Assembly (NCBI GenBank): GCA_964597045.1
Contig: CAZQWE010000002.1
Coordinates: forward strand, 124,001 to 188,000
Source of the DNA: UBA9655 sp964597045
GTDB taxonomy: Bacteria; Pseudomonadota; Alphaproteobacteria; UBA9655
Direction: 5' to 3'
DNA: 64,000 bases
Shown: piece after piece, positions 32,498 to 40,267 of the stretch
Layout: every line of letters starts with the position of its first letter
Position numbering within the stretch: position 1 is the stretch's first letter
The notes under the pieces: model-generated
Seen by the model: the letters and a program-made list of their open reading frames with translations, nothing else
Database searches by the model: none
Told to the model about the DNA's origin: nothing
Made by a program: the position numbers and the translations under genes

Positions 32498-33306
32498 TCC
32501 AAAAAGAAGTCACGATTCAGGGGATGTCCAGGAGCAAAAGCATACTGACTAAAATCAGTCATTCCTTGATCTCGAAGCACTTGCTCATCAATAAAGAAGT
32601 TTCCGGTACATTCCCGGCCTTGAGTGAGGATCCAGTAAGCTGCATCAGAGACAATTTCAGGTGTACGAGATCCTTTAAAGATAGACTCATCACCTAGAAG
32701 TTGAAGTGCAGCTGTTGCAATCGTTGTCTCGGGCCACAACGCATTTACGGCAACTTTTCCCTTAAATTCCTTGGCAAGACCTAATACACACATACTCATC
32801 CCATACTTCGCCATGGTATAAGCAAGACAAGGCGCAAACCACTTCGGGTTCATATTTAAGGGAGGGGAGAGCATAAGGATATGGGGATTCTCAGCCTTGA
32901 GCAAATGAGGTAGGCAGGCTTGACTTGTTGCAAAAGTTCCTCGAATATTGACTTGATGCATTAAATCATATTTTTTTATAGGCGTATTCAAGGTATCTGT
33001 AAGACTAATTGCACTGGCATTATTAACAAGAATATCAATACCACCAAAGGTTTGAACAGCTTTCTCTACCGCAGAGTGAATGGCTTCCTCATCCCGAATA
33101 TCTGTCATCAATGGAAGCGCTTCTCCCCCCAGTGATTTTATTTCTTCTGCTGCCGTATAAATTGTCCCTGGAAGTTTAGGGTGAGGTTCTGTCGTCTTCG
33201 CCGCAATAACGATCTTTGCACCATCCAGGGCAGCCCTTTTTGCAATAGCAAGACCAATCCCACGCGAACCACCTGTAATAAAGATGACCTTATTTTTTAA
33301 ACTCAT
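32494..33306 (-). CDS. HSDL2-like short-chain dehydrogenase
   Basis: 270 residues. TGGSRGIGLAIAKRAALDGA (20) is the coenzyme loop and VNNASAISLTDTL the NNAS motif. The active-site pair is LMLSPPLNMNPKWF with AYTMAKYGMSM (Y and K), and VAVNALWPETTIATAALQLL (20) follows. The SPPLN and NALWP stretches are characteristic of the SDR group related to human HSDL2, with a likely peroxisomal/lipid-type substrate. The stop overlaps the end of the convergent GNAT gene by 4 bases. Confidence 0.9.
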   Translation of the reverse strand: MSLKNKVIFITGGSRGIGLAIAKRAALDGAKIVIAAKTTEPHPKLPGTIYTAAEEIKSLGGEALPLMTDIRDEEAIHSAVEKAVQTFGGIDILVNNASAISLTDTLNTPIKKYDLMHQVNIRGTFATSQACLPHLLKAENPHILMLSPPLNMNPKWFAPCLAYTMAKYGMSMCVLGLAKEFKGKVAVNALWPETTIATAALQLLGDESIFKGSRTPEIVSDAAYWILTQGRECTGNFFIDEQVLRDQGMTDFSQYAFAPGHPLNRDFFLD

Positions 33307-33359
33307 CTTGACACCTTAAGTATTATTATTAATTATGTCAGAAAAATGTAAAAATTTAC

Positions 33360-34625
33360 TTAAGTTAATTCTTCTTCAGTCTCTACGGTCATCACACAGC
33401 CCCAGTAATTCATTACAATTGTAAAAAGAGTTCGGAAGGGGTCAACCAACCAATCAATAAGAACCATAAACAATGTCAGGAAAACAACTGGTAGACCTAG
33501 GGGAACAAATACAATGACAAGGCTTGCAAGGGGAATTTCAGTTTCAGCCACGGCAGCAAAATAAACGGCAAGTAAGATCAACATATATGATGAGAACTCA
33601 AGGTGAATATCATAAACCTGGGTAACAAAAATTGTTAAAAAGGAATAATAAAATATAGGGCCAAATTGAAATAATGAGATTCCAATTGGAATGACAAGAC
33701 CTACGGTGTCATTCTTGAGTCGGGTTTTTGCTTTCAAGCCATCAATCAAACTAGGCATAGCTGCTATAGAGTGAGCCGTTGATAGGGCAATAATCGCAGC
33801 ATGTTTAATGACAGAGAAAGAATTGAGAAAAGATATTTTTAGTTTCCTTGAGGCAAGATATACAATTAATAAACTAATAAGAATAAAGCTGACAATAACG
33901 GCTATCAAATATTTCCATAGGTAGATGACAACTGTAGGATCCTTAATGGATGATAGATATTTAGACATTATAAAAAATAAACCAATGGGAAGACACAATA
34001 TGGCTGCATCAATAAATTTTCGAAACGGCATCCCAGCATTTTGAAGAAGCTCTCTCATATACCCTCTATTTGCCTCAGGTAGAAACACAATTGCGAGCCC
34101 AAAAAGTACTGAGAAAACAATAATCTGTACCATTGTTCCTTGGGAAAGCGCGTTAAAAATATTGCTGGGGACACTCTTCACAAGAAATGTGATTATTCCT
34201 TTTGTTCCCTTGTCTTCTAGAGGTGTGTTCAAATTTATTTCTTCGAGTTGAGATGCCCTCGAATTTCTCACGACTTCTGAAACGTCTTTTTGACTAGCTA
34301 TTTCAACACCAAAATTTGAGAAATGAGCTATAACCATGCCTGAAATTGACGAAAAGCAGTACAAAGTAATATAAACGAACATCCATTTTTTAATATTTAA
34401 TAATTGGTTGTTAACTGGAATAAAGTTAGAAATAGAAATGATAATAGAAATTGATAAGTAAGGCAAAATAGCTAAGAGAAAAAAAGAAATATACAAATCT
34501 CCAAAATCTGAAATTGATTTTGAAAAGTTTGGGGCCACTAAACTTACCAGAAATGCCAGTATTATACTGGCCGGAATTGCCCAGGACTTGTGTAAAAATC
34601 GACGAATCAAAGGGATTAGGGTCAT
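33360..34625 (-). CDS. Dicarboxylate:cation symporter (SDF)-family transporter, divergent
   Basis: 421 residues with eight or more membrane segments. MVQIIVFSVLFGLAIVFLP, a linker RKFIDAAILCLPIGLFFIMS (20) and the hairpin-like LSTAHSIAAMPSLIDGLKAK (20) are SDF/DAACS-like. The NMDGT motif that normally binds Na+ in this family is not visible; the corresponding segment reads VIPIGISLFQFGPIFYYSF. It shares a 4-base overlap with a periplasmic solute-binding protein upstream. A secondary transporter served by a binding protein is unusual. Substrate perhaps an amino or dicarboxylic acid. Confidence 0.78.
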   Translation of the reverse strand: MTLIPLIRRFLHKSWAIPASIILAFLVSLVAPNFSKSISDFGDLYISFFLLAILPYLSISIIISISNFIPVNNQLLNIKKWMFVYITLYCFSSISGMVIAHFSNFGVEIASQKDVSEVVRNSRASQLEEINLNTPLEDKGTKGIITFLVKSVPSNIFNALSQGTMVQIIVFSVLFGLAIVFLPEANRGYMRELLQNAGMPFRKFIDAAILCLPIGLFFIMSKYLSSIKDPTVVIYLWKYLIAVIVSFILISLLIVYLASRKLKISFLNSFSVIKHAAIIALSTAHSIAAMPSLIDGLKAKTRLKNDTVGLVIPIGISLFQFGPIFYYSFLTIFVTQVYDIHLEFSSYMLILLAVYFAAVAETEIPLASLVIVFVPLGLPVVFLTLFMVLIDWLVDPFRTLFTIVMNYWGCVMTVETEEELT

Positions 34626-35437
34626 TCCTTTTCCTCCATCTCAGATTCATATCTTTCAACAAGCTGTTCATAACTAATTGTAAAATTATCATCATTTTTC
34701 AGGACTAAATCAATAAAGTCCGCAAGGTAAGGGTACTTGTTAGAATAGGCTATATATAAATAATCAGGAGCTTTTAAGATAACTGGCTTAATATCTATTA
34801 CTATATTTGGATCCTGAGTGACCGCAAGCTTGATATCATTACTATCGCTGAAGGCTGCTGTAAGTTCACCTTTCGTTACTTTATCGACAAGTTGACTCCA
34901 ACTCTCAGATTCTATAATTTCACATTCTGGAAAAGTTACTTTCACGTACCGAACATAAGCTGTCCCCGTTAACACACCTATGACAGGCTTCACTTGTTTT
35001 ATGTTTGAAGTTTTCTTCTTCCTTTCCCATTTGCCAGGGCCTAAAAGTTCTTTAATACTCACCTCACCCGCACGAGCAATACTGACGCGGTTAATAATTG
35101 CGGCCTTATAAAGTGTAAAGTAGGGTTTCGTGAATAATGCTTTTAAGCCTCGCCTTGGGGTAAAACTAAGCATTGAGATACCCATATCAGCTTTACCTTG
35201 AGCCACAGCATCAACTACGTCATCGTATGTTTGAGCTGACCTATCAAATCTAAGTTTAACTTTAAGACGTCTTGCGACTTCTTGTGCGATTTCGACATCA
35301 AAACCGATGAGCTCACCCGCCTTTGTTTTCATAAAAAAAGGCTTTTGATCCTTGCTCATCATCGCCACCACAAGCTCACCTTTTTCTTGAATGCTTTTGA
35401 TTTCTTGAATCAGATCAGCTTTACAAGTGAAACTCAT
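34622..35437 (-). CDS. Family 3 extracellular solute-binding protein
   Basis: 271 residues from the first canonical start (ATG 35437). Family 3 signature: GELIGFDVEIAQEVARRLKV (20) and QGKADMGISMLSFTPRRGLK (20), then FTKPYFT and IGVLTGTAYVRYV. These bind amino acids or opines in the periplasm. The frame stays open for 14 codons upstream and reads as a hydrophobic signal (ILIRTLIFVLSLAYMSFTC) behind GGGAG, but with no ATG, GTG or TTG. The functional start may thus be a non-canonical codon near 35479. It overlaps the symporter gene by 4 bases. Confidence 0.82.
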   Translation of the reverse strand: MSFTCKADLIQEIKSIQEKGELVVAMMSKDQKPFFMKTKAGELIGFDVEIAQEVARRLKVKLRFDRSAQTYDDVVDAVAQGKADMGISMLSFTPRRGLKALFTKPYFTLYKAAIINRVSIARAGEVSIKELLGPGKWERKKKTSNIKQVKPVIGVLTGTAYVRYVKVTFPECEIIESESWSQLVDKVTKGELTAAFSDSNDIKLAVTQDPNIVIDIKPVILKAPDYLYIAYSNKYPYLADFIDLVLKNDDNFTISYEQLVERYESEMEEKE

Positions 35438-35479
35438 ATAAGCGAGAGATAAGACGAAAATGAGAGTGCGAATAAGTAT

Positions 35480-35851
35480 TGCCGGTCTCCCTGTTATTAT
35501 ATTTGTCCATATTATGGCATAAAAACAGATAGATTACAATTAGAGCAACCCTGCTTGTCGCTAGCACGTCAGGACGCTAGCCTACAAATGGATTAGTGAG
35601 TTTTATCATAAGATTAAAGTCCATTGAATTTTCATATAGGCATCCTCTTATGTTTGTAATTTTTAAAGCGTAGAATATTAAAAGCAGAACTTAACAATAC
35701 ACAAAAGTTGAACGCTTTCACCTTAAGATGAGCATTAGAGGCATAATAGAAAGAAAGAGGATGGATTGCGCCGCGGCTTTGCCACTCACATGGACGCGCC
35801 TGAGGCTTACGGCAGGCCCTATGGGTTGACCTCTCACGTAGGAGCAGATTT
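35480..35851. other. Intergenic stretch without a supported gene
   Basis: 372 bases between the binding-protein gene and the Cys-rich gene. It holds an 18-base copy of the acs 3' end at 35538-35555 and a paired GCTAGC at about 35561 and 35577. A GC-richer block at about 35768-35835 (GCGCCGCGGCTTTGCCACTC and on) stands out in composition from the AT-rich surroundings. Frames through it are short and lack ribosome binding sites. It could be a decayed insertion. Confidence 0.5.
35538..35555. repeat. Left copy of an 18-base direct repeat
   Basis: AATTAGAGCAACCCTGCT matches 36612-36629 perfectly; the latter is the 3' end and stop of acs. The two copies bracket the Cys-rich genes and the inverted repeats. 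Confidence 0.8.
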
Positions 35852-36142
35852 CTACTTGCCGATGCAAAGAGCACATTGTGGATTATTGTAGTTTAGGTAT
35901 ATCTTATGAGTGCAATCACCTTCGGCAGCTTTTTTACAGCTATTCTTTTTCTTCTCGTCTGTCAATTTTTGCAAAATTTGAGGAGCTGAGCTCTTGGTCT
36001 TTAGGCAAGCTTCTACACTTTTCATGACGCAATTTTCATACATGATACGGCATGAGCCGCAGTTGTTTGCTTCTGCGCTCGTAAGTGTACCACAGCTAAT
36101 ACATAAACTTAAAAATGTAATTTGAATTAACTTATTAAACAT
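35852..36142 (-). CDS. Small secreted cysteine-rich protein
   Basis: 96 residues from ATG 36142, with GGAG 6 bases upstream. Signal peptide MFNKLIQITFLSLCISCGTL plus TSAEA. The mature part has eight cysteines: NNCGSCRIMYENC, KSVEACLKTK, KKNSCKKAAEGDC and NPQCALCIGK. CxxC and spaced pairs suggest disulfides or metal binding in the periplasm or outside. No family recognised. A good promoter lies just upstream. Confidence 0.68.
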   Translation of the reverse strand: MFNKLIQITFLSLCISCGTLTSAEANNCGSCRIMYENCVMKSVEACLKTKSSAPQILQKLTDEKKKNSCKKAAEGDCTHKIYLNYNNPQCALCIGK

Positions 36143-36159
36143 ATAAATCTCCAAAAATT

Positions 36160-36188
36160 AATATATATTATTTATAATTATAAATCAA
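36160..36188 (-). promoter_or_regulatory. Promoter of the secreted Cys-rich gene
   Basis: Reading leftward, TTGATT (36188-36183) and TATATT (36165-36160) are 17 bases apart. The start site would be about 10-12 bases before the GGAG site of the gene at 35852-36142. Confidence 0.5.
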
Positions 36189-36224
36189 TTGTATTAAAAT
36201 AGCATTAAAGTAAAAGAGTAGCTC

Positions 36225-36303
36225 TTCTTAAGTGGAGCATTCTTCTTTAATGCACTTAAGAAAGGCTTCTCCTTTCTTCCCGATAAAGTCAATCGAAGCC
36301 TTT
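36225..36303. repeat. Two adjacent inverted repeats
   Basis: TTCTTAAGTG (36225-36234) pairs perfectly with CACTTAAGAA (36253-36262), with GCAT/ATGC adding to the stem. Directly after it AAAGGCTTC (36261-36269) pairs with GAAGCCTTT (36295-36303). Both could form hairpins on either strand between the two Cys-rich frames. There is no T-run after either, so a standard terminator is not supported. Confidence 0.6.
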
Positions 36304-36314
36304 ACTCTGTCTGC

Positions 36315-36529
36315 TCACGCTTTTGTTTTCGTTGAATGAGTCTTACACAACTCATGCTTTTCATCTCTTAAGCAAATCGAGCATAAAGTCTGACATAGGC
36401 CTTCAATTTCTTTGTAAGCATTAACATGTTGGCAAGCATAACAAGGCGTTAGGCAGAGTCTTTGGTCCTTACAATCTGACTGAATAAACCAATACAATGC
36501 GCTGTTAAAGTTAGTCTTATCTTCTTCAT
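36315..36529 (-). pseudogene. Cysteine-rich small protein, apparently frameshifted
   Basis: An ATG at 36529 has GAGG 5 bases upstream and starts a signal-like frame (MKKIRLTLTAHCIGLFSQIV) that stops after 26 residues. An overlapping frame ending at 36315 continues with ten cysteines (SDCKDQRLCLTPCYACQ, EGLCQTLCSICLRDEKHELC in two parts). One lost base near 36460-36475 would join signal and body into a secreted Cys-rich protein. The second frame alone can start only at TTG 36497. Either a decayed gene or a programmed shift; sequence error is possible. Confidence 0.4.
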
Positions 36530-36611
36530 GAGAGCCTCACTCTTGGATATAACATAAGTCAAAGAGAATTAGGAATGGGTTAATGCCTCTGTCAATAGCA
36601 CGTGAAGTTGA

Positions 36612-36629
36612 AATTAGAGCAACCCTGCT
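36612..36629. repeat. Right copy of the 18-base direct repeat, at the acs 3' end
   Basis: AATTAGAGCAACCCTGCT covers the acs stop codon (TAA on the minus strand) and the last codons. Identical to 35538-35555. Confidence 0.8.
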
Positions 36630-38542
36630 ATCTTTTCCACAACTTCTGGATCAGCGAGAGTTGAAGTATCTCCCACATCTTTTATGTTTCCTACGGCAAT
36701 GTTGCGCAAAATCCGGCGCATGATTTTACCTGACCTCGTTTTTGGCAAACCTGGAACTATGAGAATTGTGTTCGGCTTTGCAATAGATCCAATGTGTTCT
36801 TGAACCAAACCATTCAGTTCTGAGACCAAAGCTTCGTGAGGAACTTGGCCATTTTTTAAGAGAACAAAAGCAAAAATACCCTGACCTTTGATAGGGTCAG
36901 GGATACCAACAACCGCGCTTTCTGCGACTTGCTCATGAAAGTTGAGAGCACTTTCAATTTCAGCCGTGCCAAGGCGATGACCGGAAACATTGATCACATC
37001 ATCAATACGACCCGCAATTCGATAGTACCCATCCTTGTCTCGCTTGGCCCCATCACCCGTCAAATATACGCCTGGAATAGCTGCAAAGTATGTATTGAAA
37101 AAACGTCCGGGAGAGTTGTAAACACCCCTCATGATACCTGGCCAGGCATCCAGGATGACAAGACTTCCCTCTCCTTCCCCTTTGATTTCTTGATTTTTTT
37201 CATCATAAAGGGCAGGCTTTACGCCAAAGAAAGGCTTAGCCACCGACCCTGGCTTTAACGTTGTTGCACCCGGAAGTGGGGAAAGCAAAATTCCCCCTGT
37301 CTCTGTTTGCCACCAGGTATCAACAATAGGACAGCGTTCTTCACCTACCTTGTGATAATACCACTCCCAAGCTTCAACATTCAAAGGTTCACCCACACAA
37401 CCTAATGTTCTCAGGGACTTCCGACTTGTTTGAGTGACATATTGATCGCCTTCACGCATGAGCGCACGGATGGCTGTAGGCGCTGTATAAAAGATATTAA
37501 CCTTATACTTATCAACAACCTGCCAAAACCGCGAAGGCGTTGGATAGTTGGGAATGCCCTCAAACATGAGCGTCGTTGCTCCATTCGCAAGAGGCCCATA
37601 AACAATGTAACTATGGCCTGTTACCCAGCCAATATCAGCTGTGCACCAGTAAATATCTCCCTCATGATAATCGAAAATGTATTTATGAGTTAAAGCTGCA
37701 TAAACAAGATAGCCACCGGTTGTATGCATAACACCCTTTGGCTGACCCGTGGAGCCTGACGTATACAGGATAAAGAACGGATCTTCTGCATTCATTTCTT
37801 GAATTGGACAGTCTTTGGAAACATCCTTCACGAGGTCTTCAAACAGCACATCCTTTGAAGTCAAGGAGGATGATAGTTCCTTTCCTAGAACCAATACCTT
37901 CTGAACAGTATTCTTTTTGATAGCCTTTACGGCTTCATCAACGGTTGTTTTTAACGGAATTTTTTTGGGGCCGCGATACCCAAAATCCGTTGTGATCACA
38001 AGGTTAGACTCAGAATCATCAATACGAGTCGCCAGTGAATTTGCCGAAAACCCAGCAAATACAACGGAATGAATTGCCCCAATACGAGCACAAGCCAGCA
38101 TCGCAATGGCGAGTTCTGGAATCATAGGCAAATAGATGGAAACTCGGTCTCCCTTCTTTATCTCTAACTTTTTCAGCACATTTGCAAATTGGCAGACTTT
38201 CTCATAAAGCTCCCCATAGGTGAGCTGTTTATCCTGTCCTGGCTCATTCCCTTCCCAAAGAATAGCTATTTGATCTTTCCGTTTAGGGAGATGGCGATCC
38301 ACGCAGTTGTAGCAAACATTCAAGGAACCATCTTCAAACCATTTGATATGAAAGTCTTTTTCATAGAAAGAGGTATCTTTGACGGTTGTGAAGGGCTTGA
38401 TCCAGTCAATGATTTTAGCCTGTTCACTCCAGAAGTCTTCAGGATTTTCAATGGACTCCTTATATAGCCGATCATACTCTTCGCCGTTAATATAGGCCCG
38501 TTTTGCCACATCGGGGTTTACGGGGTAAACCTCATTTTCCAT
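36614..38542 (-). CDS. acs: Acetyl-CoA synthetase
   Basis: 642 residues, full length. Turns acetate, ATP and CoA into acetyl-CoA. P-loop-like motif FILYTSGSTGQPKGVMHTTG (20), adenylate-binding segment VDTWWQTETGG, TGDGAKRDKDGYYRIAGR and the C-terminal catalytic lysine in PKTRSGKIMRRILR, the regulatory acetylation site. GGGAGAAG lies before the ATG. It may allow use of host acetate. The last bases of the gene are duplicated at 35538-35555. It is transcribed alone and is divergent from the antitoxin gene. Confidence 0.97.
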   Translation of the reverse strand: MENEVYPVNPDVAKRAYINGEEYDRLYKESIENPEDFWSEQAKIIDWIKPFTTVKDTSFYEKDFHIKWFEDGSLNVCYNCVDRHLPKRKDQIAILWEGNEPGQDKQLTYGELYEKVCQFANVLKKLEIKKGDRVSIYLPMIPELAIAMLACARIGAIHSVVFAGFSANSLATRIDDSESNLVITTDFGYRGPKKIPLKTTVDEAVKAIKKNTVQKVLVLGKELSSSLTSKDVLFEDLVKDVSKDCPIQEMNAEDPFFILYTSGSTGQPKGVMHTTGGYLVYAALTHKYIFDYHEGDIYWCTADIGWVTGHSYIVYGPLANGATTLMFEGIPNYPTPSRFWQVVDKYKVNIFYTAPTAIRALMREGDQYVTQTSRKSLRTLGCVGEPLNVEAWEWYYHKVGEERCPIVDTWWQTETGGILLSPLPGATTLKPGSVAKPFFGVKPALYDEKNQEIKGEGEGSLVILDAWPGIMRGVYNSPGRFFNTYFAAIPGVYLTGDGAKRDKDGYYRIAGRIDDVINVSGHRLGTAEIESALNFHEQVAESAVVGIPDPIKGQGIFAFVLLKNGQVPHEALVSELNGLVQEHIGSIAKPNTILIVPGLPKTRSGKIMRRILRNIAVGNIKDVGDTSTLADPEVVEKIAGLL

Positions 38543-38685
38543 TAACTTCTCCCTTTATATTAACGTCACATTTTATTAAATAAAATTGCTAACGCAATAT
38601 GTTTTTCACACTACAATTTCTCTCAACATTAATCATAATTTGATGCATACTAAATTAGTCAGCCAAGTTAAATAAGGAATGATTC

Positions 38686-38946
38686 ATGAAGCAGTGGCAA
38701 CTACAGGAAGCAAAGGCAAAGCTGAGCCAATTAGTTCTTTTGTCAAATACAAAGGGTCCGCAGGGAATCACTGTAAGAGGCAAGGAAGAGGCCGTTATTG
38801 TATCAAAAAAGACGTACATTTCTCTGTTAAGAAAAAAGGATGATTTTGTTACCTTCCTTACAAAGTCACCTCTTCATGGTGTTTCTTTAAATATTGAACG
38901 AGATAAGTCAACCCCTAGAAAATCGAAGGAGCTAGTTAACCAATGA
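38686..38946 (+). CDS. Orphan Phd/YefM-type antitoxin
   Basis: 86 residues. WQLQEAKAKLSQLVLLSNTK (20) and GITVRGKEEAVIVSKKTYISLL entered as GITVRGKEEAVIVSKK plus TYISLL are the DNA-binding Phd fold. AAGGAA lies before the ATG. In such systems a VapC/Doc/YoeB toxin follows with an ATGA overlap. Here the ATGA is present but the next frame ends after ten residues, and a palindromic repeat occupies the place where the toxin should be. The C-terminal toxin-neutralising part is present (ERDKSTPRKSKELVNQ). Confidence 0.8.
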   Translation: MKQWQLQEAKAKLSQLVLLSNTKGPQGITVRGKEEAVIVSKKTYISLLRKKDDFVTFLTKSPLHGVSLNIERDKSTPRKSKELVNQ

Positions 38947-38975
38947 AACATATGTATATTAATATGTACAAGTGA
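38943..38975 (+). pseudogene. Remnant start of a toxin gene
   Basis: ATG at 38943 overlaps the antitoxin stop in the usual ATGA form. The frame reads MKHMYINMYK and stops at 38973-38975, 11 bases before the family A repeat. It is too short to name; the position is that of a lost toxin. Confidence 0.4.
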
Positions 38976-38986
38976 TTCTCAAGCGT

Positions 38987-39104
38987 GTCATCCTCGCGAA
39001 TGCGGGGATCCAGTAAAATCAATATATTTCGAGGAAATGTAGACAAGTTGTAGTTGCTTCGCAATCAGTTATTAGCCCTGGATCCCCGCATTCGCAAGGA
39101 TGAC
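38987..39104. repeat. Family A palindromic repeat between antitoxin and def
   Basis: Arms of 27 bases with one mismatch: 38987-39013 (begins GTCATCCTCGCGAATGCGGG) and 39078-39104. The centre keeps TTGCTTCGCA and AGTTATTAGCCC blocks shared with the znuA copy, so the whole element, not only the arms, is homologous. It ends 10 bases before the def stop and might serve as a hairpin terminator of def. Confidence 0.92.
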
Positions 39105-39114
39105 GCCCTTTGGC

Positions 39115-39699
39115 TTAACTTCTCCCCTCACCTTCCATAGCCTCACGTCTACGTCTCCTATACTCCTCAATCGGTAGAAGCTCACCTTCAGGCACAAGAT
39201 CAATGTAACAGCGCCCATTCACATGATCAATTTCATGTTGAATAAGACGGGCAAGGAAACCTTCTGCAATCCCTTCAACAAGCTTACCCTCGGGTGTATA
39301 CGCTTTGTAACGAACCTTCTTATAACGCCCGACAGGTCCTGCTACCTCAAGAACAGAAAAACATCCCTCATAATCCGTATTTTTTTCCTCACCCATAGGT
39401 TCGTAAGACGGGTTAATCCAGATAGTTTTTGGCATGGATTGAATTAGGTCAGGTCGCCATTTTTTGAGTTGAGGATCATCCGGCACTTCAAAAACAATGA
39501 TAGCCTTTCCAATCCCAATTTGAGGGGCTGCAAGACCTGCACAATTCGTTTCTTGATCATACTTGGCTTCAAGAGTTCGAACCGACTCCCAGTCTTCATC
39601 TGATAAAGGAAACGTGAGCGTCACTGCTTTCTCTCGAAGCACCTTTGTATTTGGGTTTTGAGGATCATTTATAATAACGTAATCTGGAAGCTCTGCCAT
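39115..39699 (-). CDS. def: Peptide deformylase
   Basis: 194 residues from ATG 39699, with AAGGAA upstream; the frame also opens from 39756, but that extension is not in the family. All three metal-site motifs are present: GLAAPQIG (55-62), EGCFSV (111-116) and HEIDH (155-159). It removes the formyl group from new proteins using Fe2+ or similar metal. The form EGCFSV instead of EGCLSV is a mild variant. The C-terminus is rich in Arg and Glu. fmt is not adjacent. Confidence 0.93.
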   Translation of the reverse strand: MAELPDYVIINDPQNPNTKVLREKAVTLTFPLSDEDWESVRTLEAKYDQETNCAGLAAPQIGIGKAIIVFEVPDDPQLKKWRPDLIQSMPKTIWINPSYEPMGEEKNTDYEGCFSVLEVAGPVGRYKKVRYKAYTPEGKLVEGIAEGFLARLIQHEIDHVNGRCYIDLVPEGELLPIEEYRRRRREAMEGEGRS

Positions 39700-39877
39700 T
39701 GGTTTTCCTTGTTTTGTTAAGAAGGTATCGTAAGATGTGGCAATGATGAGAGTCAAGCAAGATTCATAATTATTACGAGAATCAGACCTTACTTCACTTC
39801 AGGGAGATGAGTTTCCATTTACCATTTCTTAAACATTCTCCTTTAATCTGAACAAGAGAAAAAACGGGAGATAGATA

Positions 39878-40057
39878 ATGTTAATTCAAACTTTTCTTTT
39901 AGTCATTTGTAGCCTTGCACTGATCTCAACGGCTATTGCAGCCGCAGCACAAGAAGATGAAAATCTTGTAAAAATAAAATATTCAAAATTAAATTTTTAC
40001 GAAGATACGCCAATAATTTTCCCAGATGAATTTATTAATTTTGGAAAGGACAAATAA
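39878..40057 (+). CDS. 59-residue secreted protein upstream of copA
   Basis: ATG 39878 has GGGAG 8 bases upstream. A signal peptide (MLIQTFLLVICSLALISTAI plus AAAA) leads to a short mature part EDENLVKIKYSKLNFYEDTP and on, rich in acidic and aromatic residues. No cysteines, histidines or methionines that would bind copper. Ends 2 bases before the next small gene. No family known. Context suggests an envelope role linked to the copper ATPase. Confidence 0.6.
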   Translation: MLIQTFLLVICSLALISTAIAAAAQEDENLVKIKYSKLNFYEDTPIIFPDEFINFGKDK

Positions 40058-40059
40058 AA

Positions 40060-40263
40060 ATGAAGAATGATATCGTTCAAATACTCTTATTCCTAAGCCT
40101 TTCAGTAGCCTTCATGATTTCTGCTCAAGTCAAAGCGGAGACCGCTCAAGCACCTCAAGGAAAAGCTGTAACTCCCCAAAATAAAGGGAAGGCCAAAGAC
40201 ATCAATAAACAATTGATGGAAGTTAATGACGAAAATGACGTGATGGATTACTATCCAGGCTAG
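40060..40263 (+). CDS. 67-residue secreted protein upstream of copA
   Basis: The N-terminus is a signal peptide (MKNDIVQILLFLSLSVAFMI, then SAQVKA). The mature 41 residues are rich in Gln, Lys and Asn (QAPQGKAVTPQNKGKAKD) and end with an acidic stretch NDENDVMDYYPG. No domain known. It starts 2 bases after the 59-residue protein and ends 4 bases before copA, so all three are one operon. Confidence 0.6.
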   Translation: MKNDIVQILLFLSLSVAFMISAQVKAETAQAPQGKAVTPQNKGKAKDINKQLMEVNDENDVMDYYPG

Positions 40264-40267
40264 GGAA

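Noticed and set aside
35632..35874. An 80-codon leftward frame with Cys and Arg through the GC-richer block
   Set aside because: No ribosome binding site and its start overlaps the Cys-rich gene; it looks like a chance frame in foreign DNA.
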